Part shown: positions 1-13,055 of the stretch, in pieces
Layout: every line of letters begins with the position of its first letter
Position numbering within the stretch: position 1 is the stretch's first letter
Assembly: GCA_037957365.1 (NCBI GenBank)
Contig: JARHVA010000666.1
Location: forward strand, 559,501-623,500
Source: Torreya grandis
Taxonomy: Eukaryota; Streptophyta; Pinopsida; Cupressales; Taxaceae
Direction: 5' to 3'
DNA length: 64,000 nt
Position numbers and translations under genes: made by a program
The notes under the pieces: generated by a model
Told to the model about the DNA's origin: nothing
What the model saw: the letters and a program-made list of their open reading frames with translations, nothing else
The model's database searches: none

Positions 1-370
1 ATCTAATCATTTTGGAATAGAGTCATTAGCCTCTAAAAATAAGATAAATCTCTCTTGAAGAAACAAGGACTAGAAGAAAAAAACAAAATAAAATGCCTAA
101 GGCACTTTGGAAAAATAAATAATAAGATAAAAATAAAAGTGCACAAGGCACTTAGAAGAAAGCATAAAAGCTACTCTAACATGTAAAATATGTTACAATG
201 GATGAAATTCTATTAAATAATAGGGATTTAAATGAATTCCATTTACTGGGATGGGTAATACCTCTCAATCCAATTAGGCAAGCTAAAAATCATTATGTTC
301 CTTACATCCATAGATCAAATAAAGACCACTCCACAAGCTATCAAACTTGGTATGGTTTCCTAGTTTGGCT
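1..370 (-). other. Element A region downstream of integrase
   Basis: Non-coding sequence between the integrase end and the missing 3' LTR. It aligns loosely with B at about 54955-55060: both hold a run read on the coding strand as TATGCTTCTTTTAG or similar, followed by CTAAGTGC. No gene is seen. Confidence 0.6.
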
Positions 371-374
371 TATT

Positions 375-1350
375 TGAGTCCTATTTGAGGACTAGGTCCC
401 CTTCCTTGAAGATCCTTTTTGTAGCTCTTTTGTCAAAATATTTTTTGACCTAAGCTTGATGTGATTCCAAATTTTTCATAGCAAGGTCCCTAGTTTCTTT
501 TAGCTCCATGAGTTCTATCATCCTCACATTCATGGGCTCATCCTCCATCAACTCAAACTAATGGGCTAATTCCAATGCAGGAAGCTCAAGGGAGATAGGT
601 AATTTGGATTTACTTCCATAAATAAGAACATATGGATAATTTTCAATGGCAATTTTAAGAGCCACCCTATCAATCCATAAGATTGTCTTTAGCCTGGTGT
701 GCGATGTTCTCTGATTCTCTTCCATGGTCCTCCTGATAATCCTTAATAAATTCTTATTTATGGACTCTACCAATCCATTTCCTTAAGGATAGTAGTTAGA
801 ATAGGTGTTGAGGTAGATTCCCATTTTGAGATCCCACTCACTTGTCTTCATACTAAGGAATGCCAATCCATTATAAAAAATTATGGTGGTTGGGACATCA
901 AACTTGGTTACAAGGTTGTCATAGAAATCCAAGACCACACCTTCATTAGCCTCCTTAAAAGTAATGGATTCCACCCACCTGGTGAAGTATTCAATTGTGG
1001 TGAGTACCCATCTATGTTTTGTACTTGATGGTGGATTGATCATCTCTATGAAGTCTAGTCACCATTGCATGAAGGGTTATTCCACCTGAACAGGATTGAG
1101 TGGAAGGGTTGCTAGTTTTTGCTTTCCTATAAAGAGGGCACACTTTTGGCATTTTCTAATCCATTAATGAGCATCCTTGAAAATATTGGGCCAATAATAA
1201 ATAGCCCTCATTACCTTTGTTATGGTGGTTCCAGGTATAAAATGACCTCCTATAAGTCCATCATGGAACTACTCCAAGAGTTTGGTCACCTAGTCATCAT
1301 CTATGTACCTAATAAGTACCCCATTTAGGTCTTTTTTAAAAATAACACCA
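375..1350 (-). pseudogene. Integrase remnant of element A
   Basis: Integrase would insert the cDNA into the host chromosome. The zinc-binding N-terminus is visible as FHDGLIGGHF followed by RKCQKC (an H-H-C-C layout). In the catalytic core the first Asp survives in LDFIEMINPP. The second is lost: the family SDNG motif reads FYNG here. The Glu survives in GNGLVESINK. The frame is broken by stops near 1290-1045 and at 780, and the C-terminal part runs on to about 375 with more stops. The matching domain of B is at 53860-54760. Recognition is confident; the protein is not functional. Confidence 0.85.
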
Positions 1351-1519
1351 TCAAATAATGCATAAGTTATATATTTAATCCTAATATATCTTATTTTGGC
1401 TTTATCCAAACCTTGGGGGCATTTTCCTATTGTCAAGAAGTGAGCCATATCTTGAAACCAACTCTTTTGAAGTGGAGGTGTACCTACTTGTGAGTTGTCT
1501 TGGGTCACCAAAACAACTT

Positions 1520-1990
1520 CCTTATCTTCCTAGAGGTCATTCACCATGTGTTCACATAATCCCTTGCCCCTGAATAGCTTAGTGACCTTGATCTCTATGT
1601 CATATTCCATGACCTTTATGATCTAGCCTACTCTCTTCTCATTCAAATCTTTGTTAAGGAGGAAATCCCTAACTCTAGGATGAGACACCATAATATGGAT
1701 CCTATTGTTGGAGAGCATGGGTTTGAAATTATTTAGGCTTTTTAAGGCTGCAAGAACTTGCTTCTAAATGAAAGTGTACCTCACCTCATATCCTTTCATT
1801 CCTTGACTAAAAAAGATAATTGGTTTTTCCATTGCTTCACTATTCTTCTGCATCGGTATAGCTGATATGTTATCAATGTTAGCAAAGGTGTACAAGATGA
1901 AGTCCTTGGAGAAATCAAGATTCAAGAGTGAGGGTGCTTGGGTAATGGCCTACTTGATGGCCTTAAAATTTACCTTGCCTTCATCTAACC
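1520..1990 (-). pseudogene. Gypsy-type RNase H remnant of element A
   Basis: This RNase H follows RT, as in all Ty3/gypsy pol proteins, and would degrade RNA in RNA-DNA hybrids. The reading frame shows ILYTFANIDNISAI, then PIIFFSQGMKGYEVRYTF, then a connection segment with MVSHPRVRDFLLNKDLNEKR. These match the same blocks in B. It has scattered TAG stops where CAG or TGG would be expected. It is distinct from the plant-type aRH at 3290-3690. Confidence 0.8.
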
Positions 1991-2029
1991 AAAAAAACAC
2001 TTGGCTCTTATTTAGCATGGCAAGGATAG

Positions 2030-2765
2030 GTTTGACTAGGTTTTCAAAACTAGGGATAAACCTTACCATAAAGTTGATCTTCCCAAGGAAGTTCTAGGTC
2101 CCCTTCTTGTGCTTTGGAAAGGATAAGTCTAATATAACACTTACTCTATTAGGGTTAATGGATAATACCTATTTTAAAACAATGTGACCTAGTAGTTTAC
2201 CTTCACGTATAAAGAACACACATTTTTTGGGATTTAAAGAGATCACATACTCTCTGTATCTCTAGAATATCAGCCTTAGATGGTCCATGTGATCACTATC
2301 ATTCTTAGAAAAGATTTTGATGTCATCTAATTAGGCCAACACCATTTGATTTAGTAGTCCTTATAAGGCCATGTCCATTGATATTTGAAAGGTTTCCCCA
2401 ACATTGGATAATCTAAAAGGCATCTTCAGATAAGCAAATGTCCCCCACTTGGTGGTGAAGGCAACCTTGTACTAGTCCTCTTCTCTTACTATCACTTGGT
2501 TATAACCTGAATATCCATCTAAGAGAGAGAAATATTCTAAACCAATAACTACTTGTAGGAGTTGCTCCATAGATGGTAAAGGGTAATGATCCTTCAAAGA
2601 AACCTTGTTAATATCCCTAAATTCCACACATAGTCTATCTCCACACTCTTCTTTTTAATAGGTACTATATTAGCTACCCATGAGGAGTTCTTGATCAGGA
2701 AGATGATCCTAGATTTAATAAGCTTAGTCAATTCCTTTCTCATGAGATCTTCAATTTTAGGGTTT
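2030..2765 (-). pseudogene. Reverse transcriptase remnant of element A
   Basis: RT would copy element RNA into DNA. Visible blocks include KNSSWVANIVPIKKKS, DHYPLPSMEQLLQ, EYFSLLDGYSGYNQV and AFTTKWGTFAYLKMPF. The catalytic box that reads YLDD in B has decayed here: the Tyr codon is a TAG stop, followed by LDD (about 2322-2336). Downstream, SLNPKKCVFF and LGHIVL are recognisable. There are several stops and at least one frameshift. It is a close family match to B 52330-53050. Confidence 0.87.
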
Positions 2766-3289
2766 ATGGGAATCTACTTCTACCTAACAAGAATGGCATT
2801 AGCCTCTAGCTCTATGGTGTATTAGACCAACTTAAGATCAAAGCCCCTTAGGTCACTATATTTCCAAGCAAATATGTCTACATATTCCTTAAAAATATTT
2901 ATGAAATAATGTCTTTCAGATTTAGTGCTTACCTTCCCAAGCTTGAGGAGCTTATCTTCAAATATAAGAACTCACTCATAGTTCTCTTCATTAGTTGACA
3001 TCACTACTTTATCCTTCCTCATATGGTCCCCTTTATGAAAGAGACTTTTTAGGGTGACTAACCCTTTAGGAAGCTTATTGAACCTTAATTGGACAATCTT
3101 TTCCCCATATTGATGTTGTAATTTTTATTGGTTGAGGGAGAACTCTAATTCTTTCTACAAGAAACATGCAATCTATTTATCATTTTTAAAGACATGCCAA
3201 TGATCTTCATTATTTGGCACTAATGGTCTTATTACCACTTTGACATATGGCTGAACCTTGGTCCTTTTAATTCATTAGGGATGCCAAAA

Positions 3290-3690
3290 TGAACCCTCAA
3301 AGATACTAGTATATCAACATGTTGATTTTGGCCTCTCGACACTGATTAGATGTTGAAAGCCTAAAAGACCTTAATTAGGTCATAGACTTTATGTTTGTAT
3401 GACTTCATTAAAGGGTTCTTGGTGGCATTTTTGACCTCTAACTTGGTGTACAACCAATTCACTATCCCCATAGACTTGCAATTGCTTGATCCTTCTTTTA
3501 CTATCCCATTAAAACCCAAGTATGATACCCTCATATTCTACTACATTAAAGGAGAAACTGAATTGGAACCTATATGAAGAGAAGTACTTATCATTTGAAG
3601 GGGATATTAGCATGACATCTATACCCACCCCATTCTTTCTCCTTGAACCATCAAAGAACAACTACCATAAACCACTAATGTCTTTTTGAG
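3290..3690 (-). pseudogene. Plant-type RNase H (aRH) of element A, upstream of RT
   Basis: On the minus strand this has the aRH signature: F.FSF.NVVEYEG (catalytic Glu region), then YGDSELVVHQVRGQ (catalytic Asp region), then a degenerate tail matching IPRDQNQHA in B. Such domains are found in Tat-lineage Ty3/gypsy elements as a second RNase H. Here it lies between protease (3845-4300) and RT (2030-2765), on the opposite side of RT from element E's copy. Frameshifts split it. The assignment rests on motif order and on the clearer copy in B. Confidence 0.75.
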
Positions 3691-3844
3691 GCCTTATGAG
3701 GGATGACATGGGTTGGATTTATTCATGAAAATAATAGACACCCAAGTCCATTTCTTCAACACCTTCTAAGAGGTCCACCAACTAGATATCATTCCATAGC
3801 TCATACAAGAACATGTTTGGTACCTCTTCTAGATGAGTGTTTAG

Positions 3845-4305
3845 CTCTTACCCCATTGTAAATTCATCCTCATTAATGATGGTGTAATTGATGTTGACAT
3901 TATCTAGTCCATAGGGATATATATGGAATTTTTTAATGGCCTCAGCTTTGATTAACACTTTGGCCCCATACCTTATCCTAAATGACATATAGGACCAATC
4001 TGCTATAATATATCCCCCTATCTTTTCTATGAACTCTCTGGATAGGCATAATGCAAAGAGAGGAGGCACATACAAGATCAATACATCTTGAGCCATAAAG
4101 ACACTTTGACAAGTGTGAAGGGTCATATTGATGTCCCTTATTATGCTATATGGATTGGGATAAGAACCATAAAGTTGCATCACTCCTTTGAACTATGGTT
4201 CATATTTTAGGCTAACTTGATCAGCTATGGACTTCAAGATTACTAAGGTACTAACCCCACTATCCACTAGGAAATTATACACTATAGAGTTGCTAATGCT
4301 CACTA
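3845..4305 (-). pseudogene. Aspartic protease remnant of element A
   Basis: Retroviral-type aspartic protease that would mature the polyprotein. The active site reads FLVDSGVSTLVILKS, with the catalytic D-S-G intact at about 4253-4268. A 111-residue open stretch continues from 4183 to 3848 with LCLSREFIEKIGGYI and RYGAKVLIKAEAI, matching B (LCLSRKFIAKIRGYL, RYGTKVLIKVESM). One stop interrupts the join near 4190. It lies between gag and aRH. Confidence 0.82.
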
Positions 4306-4519
4306 AAATATATAAGGGATGAGGCTTACCTAATTTACCTAATTACCCTTCATTTATCCCTTTGGCTGCATTGGTGAGAACTTCATTCACCTTACTTGGT
4401 GGCTTGTATACAACATCGATCTTTAGCAGTCCTTCTTGAAGGATGTGTACCTAGCCAGGCATGGAGAGCATATCCCACATGGGCACACTCACTTTTGAGT
4501 TTATCATTTGTTTGAAAAT

Positions 4520-6215
4520 GTTAATGGGTGAAACACCAACCTTTGCTTATGGTTTGGGAGCCACTAATATTTCTTGTTAAACTTATGAGCCTTGGGGCAT
4601 GAAAATATTCCCTTGGCATTGTCAGTGAAGGAGTAATGGTAGGAAGCTCTTTGACTACTTCCTGGTTACCATCCATATTCCTTATTTTAAATCTTGTATT
4701 TGTTGACACTAGTATGTAGGCTTGGATAAAACTATCTTGTCAGTTGAGTACATAACACTCTTCTTGTTCATAGTTCATCATGGTATCACCCAACTATTTT
4801 GGTCCCTGATTAGACCCTTGACCTTATGGATGCTATTCTAGCTTGGTCATCATAGGCACCTCTACATTTTAGGCCATGAGAGCTTGGTTGTATCCAAAAT
4901 TAATATTTTTCTACCATTGATCATTGAAGGCTTGGTTAAGGTCAATATTTGGAATAATATGTTGCCTAAAATACCGGTTCCAAAGCATGGTATCCTCTGC
5001 TTCTTGATCCATATTATTTTGAACTAGTACCAAGGTGTTAGAGGTGTTAGAAACATTAATATTGTAGTTATTTTTCCTATTGTATCCATATTACCCTTGT
5101 CCTTAGTTTTAACCTTGGCCCTAAACTTGTTAGTTCCCTTTGTATGGTGGCCTATTTGCTTAAAAGGTCTGCTAGTAGGGTTGATATGGACTTTGATAAG
5201 TCCTGTTGATAGTATATTGTCTTTTAGCATTTATTATCTCATTCCCCAAGGACTGAAACATGTTTTTGATCTATTGAAAGTTCTTTTTCTATAGTGAATC
5301 ATTAGATCCACTAGTGGAATCTTTATCTTATTTTGGTGTAGGAATTGCAACAATTGTTGGTGTAGGGAGAATGGCATCCAGTGGGGGGATAAAAATAGGA
5401 GCTCCTCTTATTTTAGGAAATAAGGGCATTGGTGGTCTAGGTGTAAGCTTTCCAACTTGAACTAGACAATTTTTTGATTTGATGGCCACCTTATATGCAT
5501 CTAAAAGTATATTTCCTCCCATAAATTAGATCATCAATTTTATGTCACTATTTAAATCCTTTAAATAATATAGGAATGCAAAGTTAAGGGTTAGTCTAAC
5601 TGAGACTGGGATTTTGTCCCAAGCTTTTTCAAACCTTGTGTTGAAATCTTGCATGACTTCATGAGGAGCTCTTGAAATGGTAGTTAGTTTCTCTACAAGT
5701 GACAAATGATCACTTTTGTCCTCAAATATTTTACACAAGGCTTCCCCTATATGGTATCATGTTTGAATGGAGTTAGGATCAAGGCCTCTATACCAATGTA
5801 GGGCCTTTCCTTTGAAATAAGTAGCTAACTACCTAATAGCTATGTTTTCCTTAGTGACATTATATATATTACAAAAATTGGCTATGTCCATGAGGTGCTC
5901 AGAGGGTGTTGTATCTTGGTCTCTAGTGTAACACGGAACACTTTTAAGAGTTACAATAGGGATAGGATAATAGTGATCAAGGGATAGAGGGATTTGGCCG
6001 TTGAAAGCTATAAAAGCTCTAGGGATTGCCATGGATATGGCAGGGTTTAATGAAGGTATTTTTATAGGGATGGGCCTTGAAAATGATCCAAGAGAAAAGG
6101 TTCCTTGATATGGATGTGTATTGGTAAACCTTAATATTTTCACCAAATATAAAGGTAGTTCAAAAAATTCAAAGGGAATACCTCTTGATGATGACCTTGT
6201 TATTACCTTTGGCAT
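4520..6215 (-). pseudogene. Gag remnant of element A
   Basis: Gag would form the virus-like particle. It opens with MPKVITRSSSRGIPFEFFEL at 6215. A 128-residue open stretch (6215-5829) is followed by frames with KIFEDKSDHLSLVEKLT and APHEVMQDFNTRFEKAWDKI (a capsid-like gag core), then a Pro-rich segment (PRPPMPLFPKIRGAP) and a tail with STNTRFKIRNMDGNQEVV. The same blocks occur in B at 49041-50570. No CCHC zinc knuckle was found in either copy. Multiple stops and shifts. I chose 6215 as the start because B begins with the same MPKV at the same distance from its PBS. Confidence 0.85.
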
Positions 6216-6351
6216 GTGATGAGGTAACTATTCTGCTACTAGAAAGTTGAGTCTTCCTTTTGGAGTCACCAGATGATGTTGTTTGTGAGCTTAACTACTA
6301 TAAATTTGATCAAACCAACATCAAATTTGATCAATATTCCTCTTGGAGTGG

Positions 6352-6369
6352 GTCACACTGGGCATGCCA
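6352..6369 (-). promoter_or_regulatory. Primer binding site of element A
   Basis: The minus strand reads TGGCATGCCCAGTGTGAC, beginning 4 bases inside the LTR end. The first eight bases equal those of the PBS of B (48874) and E (about 46115). The CCA-complement TGG start is as expected for a tRNA primer. The tRNA was not identified. Confidence 0.7.
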
Positions 6370-6373
6370 AAAA

Positions 6374-9300
6374 CTATTATAGGTTCAATTTTTATCCTTG
6401 GAGAGGGTTCTTCAAGCCCTTTCCAATTGAGCTATACAATGGGAATAACCCCATGGTGTGGGTCAGTTATGATTGGGTTGAACCTTCAAAGAAGTTCAGA
6501 TTCCTCTTGATGCTCACCTAAACTAATTCTAAACTAATGATTTTCAGGGAAAAGGGTTAGAAAGATGGTAAGGGATCTTAAGAAGGCTAAAAAGGGTGAT
6601 GCACCAAAGTTAAATATACACTCATATAAGCTTGAACATGCACTGTATCAGTAAAATACAACTATGACTTACTCAATCTCACAATCTCATTACTTACATA
6701 AGTATTTCATAGAAGAGATTATAAGTAGAACACTAATCTAGACTTACAAGTTAGCTTGAAAACACCTTCAAATAAGCAAGCAGAAGGATAAAAACTAGGA
6801 AGAATTTCCTTCACAAATTCACCATACACAAACATACTAAGCACTTATTAAAGATAAGAGATAGGCAAAGAGTTGATCCTATTACTTCAAAAGGTAGTTT
6901 TTACAATATTTTGACAAGGTTTTACCATATCAAATGAGCACACTTTTTCAAGAGTCTTGATGAGTATCCTTGTCCTATAAAATAATGATAAATTCTAAGA
7001 GTTAAGAACCCCTTTAATGGGAATGAGACTAGGATCTATAGGAGAAGAGAGAGAAAGAAAGGATGTGGGAGCACATAATCAAAAAAAGAACACTTTGTCT
7101 TAGGTCATTAATTGAACCTGAGATGCCACCTTTTGCTCTTTAGTCAATAAAAACCTTCCCACTTTTTTGATCAATTAGGACACTACCCATGGCTTGTTGA
7201 GTGAGAAAGTCCCCAAAAGTTTTGAGGATGCATTGAATGCTCTTGGTTGTAGTTCCTAACACTACACCTTTGCTTTGATCCTTCACATTATCTCTCACTT
7301 GAGGACAAAACCTCATGCTCATAGATCTGACTGAATCATGGCTTTGTGTTTTTTAGGTGGGTACTTGTCAAGATTATGGCCATGCTAAAGGATGAGAGCT
7401 TTTACATTTATTATACAAACCAGCTCTTACTTTGAAACCTGGACCTAAATTAACTATAGATGAAAACCAATCTAAGATTATTAGTTTTCATATAGTCCAT
7501 ATATATGTCACTCTGTTTGATGCCTTGTCCCTTTTACAACAAGTTGCCTCCTTAGCTTATGTTAGGTCTACAAAACCTATTTCACCTCTATGGAGATTTA
7601 TTGGTAATGTCTAATCCTTATTGTTTATCCTAGTTTAACTTAGGTTGAGCTCAATCTTGGGTCTATGTAATTTCCATCAGATCTGGTCCATTTATTTTCT
7701 TTGCTTGAGTTTAACCTCTCCATCAAATTTAGTCAAAAACATCCTGGCTTGATCCTTCTCCCATTGGTTATCAATATCTGACTCAACTCATTGACATATT
7801 TAACTTTTACTCACTTTGTTGATCTTGATCTATATGATCAAGTGCCAAACATCTACCTTTCCCTTGACTTGTCAATTTTATCCCAACTTATGCCATGTGT
7901 CAAATGCACATTTGATTTTAGGATCTATTGTCAATCTACTAACTCTCACACTTACACCACATGGTAGTTCTTCAACTCATTGACTCTTGGAATCTACTCA
8001 TGTGTTGTTGATCTACCTTTGTATGCTCAAATGTACTCTATTAGATCTACCTAAACCCACCCTTTTATAAATAAATGTACATTGGTGGATCTCGGCTCAA
8101 TGAACCCACACCATTGGATCATCTTCAACTTGTATCTCTTTAAGGGCTTTAACCCAAGGACATTTTGACTTATTTAAATCTAGAATGGATCATTATATCT
8201 CATGTGTCATTATGTAGGCTCATGTATACTATTAGATCTTGACCAAATTTTTACTTTTTAAGGACCTTTTGAACCCAAAAATTTACTTTACAGAGCTCAA
8301 ATTTTAACATTTACATGAAGGTCAATGGCATCCACATGTTTGTCACTACATTTTGAATTTCAACGGTCATTTCCTAAGACCCAACTTTAACATCTATGTG
8401 AACATCCTTAGATTTTCAAATCCAAACGACTACTTACAGGGGCCCAAACTTGACGTTCATGCACCCATCATGGGATATTTGAATCCTAATGACTATTTGC
8501 TATGTCCTAAATTTGAAACTTATGTGAAAGTCCTATCCTATTAGATCATAAATTTCCTAGGCTATTTCTTTCAGACCCTTTACTATAAATTTATTGTGAG
8601 ATTTGTGTCTTGGCCAATTTCTTTGAAGGAATTTATTTGTGGCTCTTTTGCATCAAACAAAATGTTTGGGGAAATTATCGTGGGATAATTGCCCAAAGTA
8701 ATTGACTCTGCTTATCTTTGCCTTGGATAATTTATTATGGATAAAATGTTTGAAATAATTCATGTCTTTGGTACTTTTGTATAGGACACTTTTCCAAATA
8801 AATGACCCTTTAGATTTTCTATTTGGATAATTTCCTGAGAAATGACCCTTTGGGAAAATTGTTTTGGGTGTTTTGTCAAAGAAATGGCCCTTCAAAAATT
8901 TTGATTTTGACCTTTTGTCAAAGAAAAATTACCCTTTGGAAAAAAAATTGGGACACTTCACTGAAAAAAATGACCTTTTGGAAAAATGTATAGGACACTT
9001 TGCTTGAAAAGTACCCTTCGGGATTTATATTTGGACAATTTCCTAAGAAATGACCCTTCAAAAAAATTATTCATATAATTTTATTGAAAGAAATGACCCT
9101 TAATATTTTTTTTGGATCAATTTCCCAAAAAGATACCCTTATAATATTTTGAATGGACCACTTTGGCTGAAAAATACCCTTCAGAACTTTTGTTTTTGAC
9201 TAATTTTTGAGAGAATAATCCTTTGAGATTTTTTTCAGATAAAGTGTCCAAAATAATTCTCGAAACTTAGCCCAAAAGATCCAAAATAAATATCCCAAAA

Positions 9301-9706
9301 TAAAATAACACTTATCCAAATAAAAATGTTAGAAAGAAATGAACTTAGCAAAAAGAAAGCTCAAAATATTTCCTAAGTAAGGATTTACCCAAAAATATTT
9401 GACACTTATCTTTTCTTTTTAGGCTCTTCCAAACTCATACTTGAACTATAGCTTGATATTTGAAGGCTCAGACACTATGAAAATCTATTCAGATACCTAC
9501 TCTTTGCAAATGTAGACCTATCCCTTAGAAATTATAAAGCTACACTTTTAATCAATCTCAAAGTGTTTCAAAATCATTGAACTATGTATGATCCCTGTGG
9601 TCCATTAATTTCATCCTAAAATCTTGTCTAAGCCTTGCTCTATACTTGATCCTCAGGAAACTACACTACATTCAGGCAAGTTTGGTATGTGGGCCAAAAA
9701 TGGCCA
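6374..9706 (-). repeat. 5' LTR of element A (about 3.3 kb)
   Basis: The inner end (6374-6450) matches the end of B's LTRs (AGCTGGAAG...AAGAAC...TCTC.CAAGG...TATAATA). The outer end (9676-9706), read on the minus strand, matches B's LTR start (TTGGCCATTTTTGGCCCACAT). It is about 1.1 kb longer than B's LTR, from expansion or an insertion between 6450 and 8640. No partner LTR lies in the window, so no TSD can be checked. Confidence 0.7.
8640..9260 (-). repeat. Degenerate tandem array inside the LTR of element A
   Basis: On the plus strand a motif like AAATGACCCTTTGGAAAAAT followed by TTTGGACACTTT recurs more than ten times at intervals of roughly 40-60 bases (for example near 8800, 8840, 8890, 8930, 8970, 9045, 9090). 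It is homologous to the shorter GAAGGGT/ACCCTTC array in B's LTRs. Confidence 0.7.
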
Positions 9707-12604
9707 ACATGAACAACATGACCATAAGAACCTTATAAGAGTAATTACTCATACCATGCCACTACCCCCTGTTTATGAACATAGACCTATCTTCCTACTA
9801 TATTTGACTATGATTTAATGCCTGCAGTAGGCTATAAGATACATTTTGAGATTCATGAGTCACTCATAAGTTGTTATTTGAGATACATTCCTATGAAATC
9901 TAATATTTTAACCATGTATTTTATGTTTAAATTCAATCTCTTTCTAGTCTTAATAAGCCTTAAGATTCTTCAAAACCCCTATCAACATATAAATTTCCTT
10001 GTAAACATGCATGTGAGTGGATATTCTATGAGGAGATGATTATGTATCTTGTTTTTTAGAGTATATCATGATGTATTTAATCTTTTCATCATCAAATATT
10101 ATCTCAAATTTCCCTTGCATTGGATATGAAATCCTTACCATGGTTACTACTTACTCTTCCAATTTTTAGCTTGAAGGACCTTTAGACTCAAGATAGTTGT
10201 AGGTTGCCTTCTCAAGGGTGAAAATTGTTTGTATCTTATTATTAAAATTCCTTTTTATGACTATTGATGATGGGACTAAAGCATTATTTCTTCCTTTAGG
10301 TCACTTTGAATCATGAAACTACTTTAGCTCACATGCTCATATACTACTTGTCAAACCTGGGTACATGACTATATTCTTAGTTTTTTGCCATTATTGACTA
10401 TCATGATATTTTTTTCACTATTTAGAAAATTATTGTCATTAAATATTGGAATTTTATTGACCCTTATGATGACCCACTAACATCATTACTTTATGCAACT
10501 CATGTTATCAGATACTTCCCCTTTGACCATGAAATCTTCCTGAACTATCTTACCATCTAAGCCCTAATCTTGGAGGTCTAATGAGTTGAAGAGATATGGG
10601 TGTATATGAACATTTTATGAGGTGGTAACCTAATAAATCATGAATTAATTATACATCTAACAACCTTTAAAATCATCTGAGAACCCTCCTTATGAACATG
10701 TTACAATTCACTATCTTTTCCAACTTAAGGCTAGAACCTTGATGTTCTCTCAGTATCGAGTTGAATAAATTTTCTTTGTTACCCTATGTATAGACAGTGA
10801 ATTTCAATATGATACGCATGTGACCTTTAAGGTGAAAATTTATTTGGACCCTTCTTAGATGTTGTAAACATCTAACCTTTGTCTATAACTCATCACCATA
10901 CACTACTTATCTTACCTACCCTTGAAAGGCCTTCATGATATCTTTTGAAACTCTAATATAGTAGCCTTAGAAGGATATCTATAGGTTATATTAGTCCTAC
11001 CTCTCAACTTTAATTTATCCTTGGATAACCGTTAAAGCCTTAGTCACACTCCAATCTCCCACCTTGCATTTAACCTTGGCTAACCATTAAGACCTCATGA
11101 GACTATGGCTAATTATCCATTAGGAATGTATGGATAATTAGTAGCATGATATAAAATTTATTTAAGAATCTTTGAACATTGTATTTTATCATTATATTAA
11201 ATTATATTCTATGTTTGAACAATACACCCTGTTTCCTTTGAAAAAGAGGATTGATTTTGTGTTTTTTAAGAGAAGGATAACTTTTAAACTAAGTGGAAAC
11301 TAAAGAATACTTGTTATAAAAATATTTACAATACTATAATGTGTTTTCATATATTTAAGTTTTTGAAGTTGTGTTGAGTTCATAAACAAAGTTCACAATC
11401 ATATAAACCATTTTATGCTAAGACATAATCTATAGAGAAGCAAGGGCAACCTTGAATAGGGGCATTGGAAACCATCAAACATAATGAAACATAAGGATAA
11501 TCTTGGGAAAATCATGAACAAATATTAAAGTGGTTGACAATCCATTTTAAATACATACAACATAATAGTTCTTTATAGTTATGCATAGTTTTGAAGATCA
11601 CTGTATCCATATAGATAGTCAAACAAGATTTTGTTGAAAGTAAGGAACAAAGGGGTTAGTAGACAAACCATTATTTAGAAAGGTTTTATAATCATTATAC
11701 ATACCCTAAGAATCATTCATAGTCATTTGAAAATGAATTGGTAGCTTAGAAACCCAAATAAACCCTTCTTAGCCTATGTCAACAATGGTAAACCCTAATT
11801 TAGGGTTTTCAGTACTCTAGGAGATTGAACGCTAGGAAAATTTCTAGAAATTGGTAATCTAAATTATTTTGATGTGTTCTTGGAGATAAAGAAATAAGTA
11901 GGGTTATCTAGTATAGGCAAGTATGGATTTCACTAACTATATGTTAAACATGCTTCTAAAGACCTTAAAGGCCTAATCAAAGAGTTAAATAAGCCTAGAA
12001 TACTAAACTAATAGATGAGGTAGGGCACAAAACTTCATAGAGAGTTAAAGAAGGATAGAGGGTGCCTAAAAAGAGTGGAAGTTTTCTAGTGTGAATATTT
12101 ATCTATCTATACAAATCATTTAAGCCCAAAAAAGGGCTAATAGGGAGTTTGTGATAGGGATCAAGTAGGAAAGGAAGTTATATAGGTTGTTGGAAAAGAT
12201 TGTGGATTGACTGTATGATATAATGAAACCTTTTTGAACATGCATGGATGAAAAAAAACCAAGGACAAGTTGAAATAAGGTGATAAGTGTTAATTCAAGA
12301 GAGGCTAATGTGATACAACAAGAAAAGAAGAGTTAGAAATCATGCTTTGAGGTCTAGAAGAGACCTAGTAAGGTTTGTATTAGATATGTACAAGTGAATC
12401 AAGAAGGAGAGAGAGGTTTGTATAGATATAATAGTTTTGAAATAATTGATTAAAAAGACATAAAAAATAGATTTGAATTTGGTTAGAGGTAAATTCAAGA
12501 GGTGAATGCTTATTTATTGTTTCCATTCATGATAGCCAAGTGCAAGTGAGCATGTTTTTTGATTTCATAACATTGATGACCAATAGTATGATGACCTCTA
12601 CATC

Positions 12605-13055
12605 ACCTATGACCTTTTTGACTATAAACACCATTCATACATTCAATAAAATTGTTTACCAATTATCCTATTCCTGGAACCATACTCTCATTGCTTATGA
12701 ACTCACTCTAAGGGTTCTTGAACACCACTTTATCAGAGTTAAGGAACAACCACAAAAGTTGTTATAGTCATTAATCTTATCAAATGACATTACATAATAC
12801 CATTCCTACATGATCTTAAAACTATTAATAAATCACAAAGCATCCATAAAACAACAAAAACACTAGAAAAATATATATATTGTTTGAATCTTTCCAACTA
12901 ACATGGTTAGACTTGGACCTATGACCTTTTTGACTATAAACACCATTCATATGTGCAATAAACTTGTTCACCAATGATCGTATTCCTGGAATCACATTCT
13001 CATTGCTTATGAACTTGCTCTAGGGGTTCTTGAATACCCCTTTCTTAGAGTTTAC
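12605..13055 (+). repeat. Local direct duplication, about 138 bp, offset 312 bp
   Basis: 12605-12742 and 12917-13055 share ACCTATGACCTTTTTGACTA, TAAACACCATTCATA, TATTCCTGGAA, CTCATTGCTTATGAAC and AGGGTTCTTGAA. They differ at scattered sites, so the duplication is old. The intervening 170 bp is unrelated. Confidence 0.85.

Larger units (their letters stand above)
1..9706 (-). mobile_element. Element A: degenerate Tat-like Ty3/gypsy retrotransposon, 3' end beyond the window
   Basis: Read on the minus strand, this contains a 5' LTR (about 9706-6374), a PBS, gag, protease, a plant-type RNase H, RT, the gypsy RNase H and integrase, in that order. The 3' LTR lies before base 1. It is homologous to element B over gag, PR, aRH, RT, RH and INT; for example both gag frames start MPKV and share a FEF-ELPL segment. 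The LTR ends also match those of B. Every domain carries in-frame stops or shifts, so it is dead. The reversed order of aRH and RT is discussed in the findings. Confidence 0.88.

Noticed and set aside
3290..3690. aRH upstream of RT in A explained by local rearrangement
   Set aside because: Element B, an independent insertion 45 kb away in the opposite orientation, has the same order.
8653..8895. 80-codon minus-strand frame with repeated KGHF words
   Set aside because: It is the translation of the degenerate tandem array in the LTR of A.
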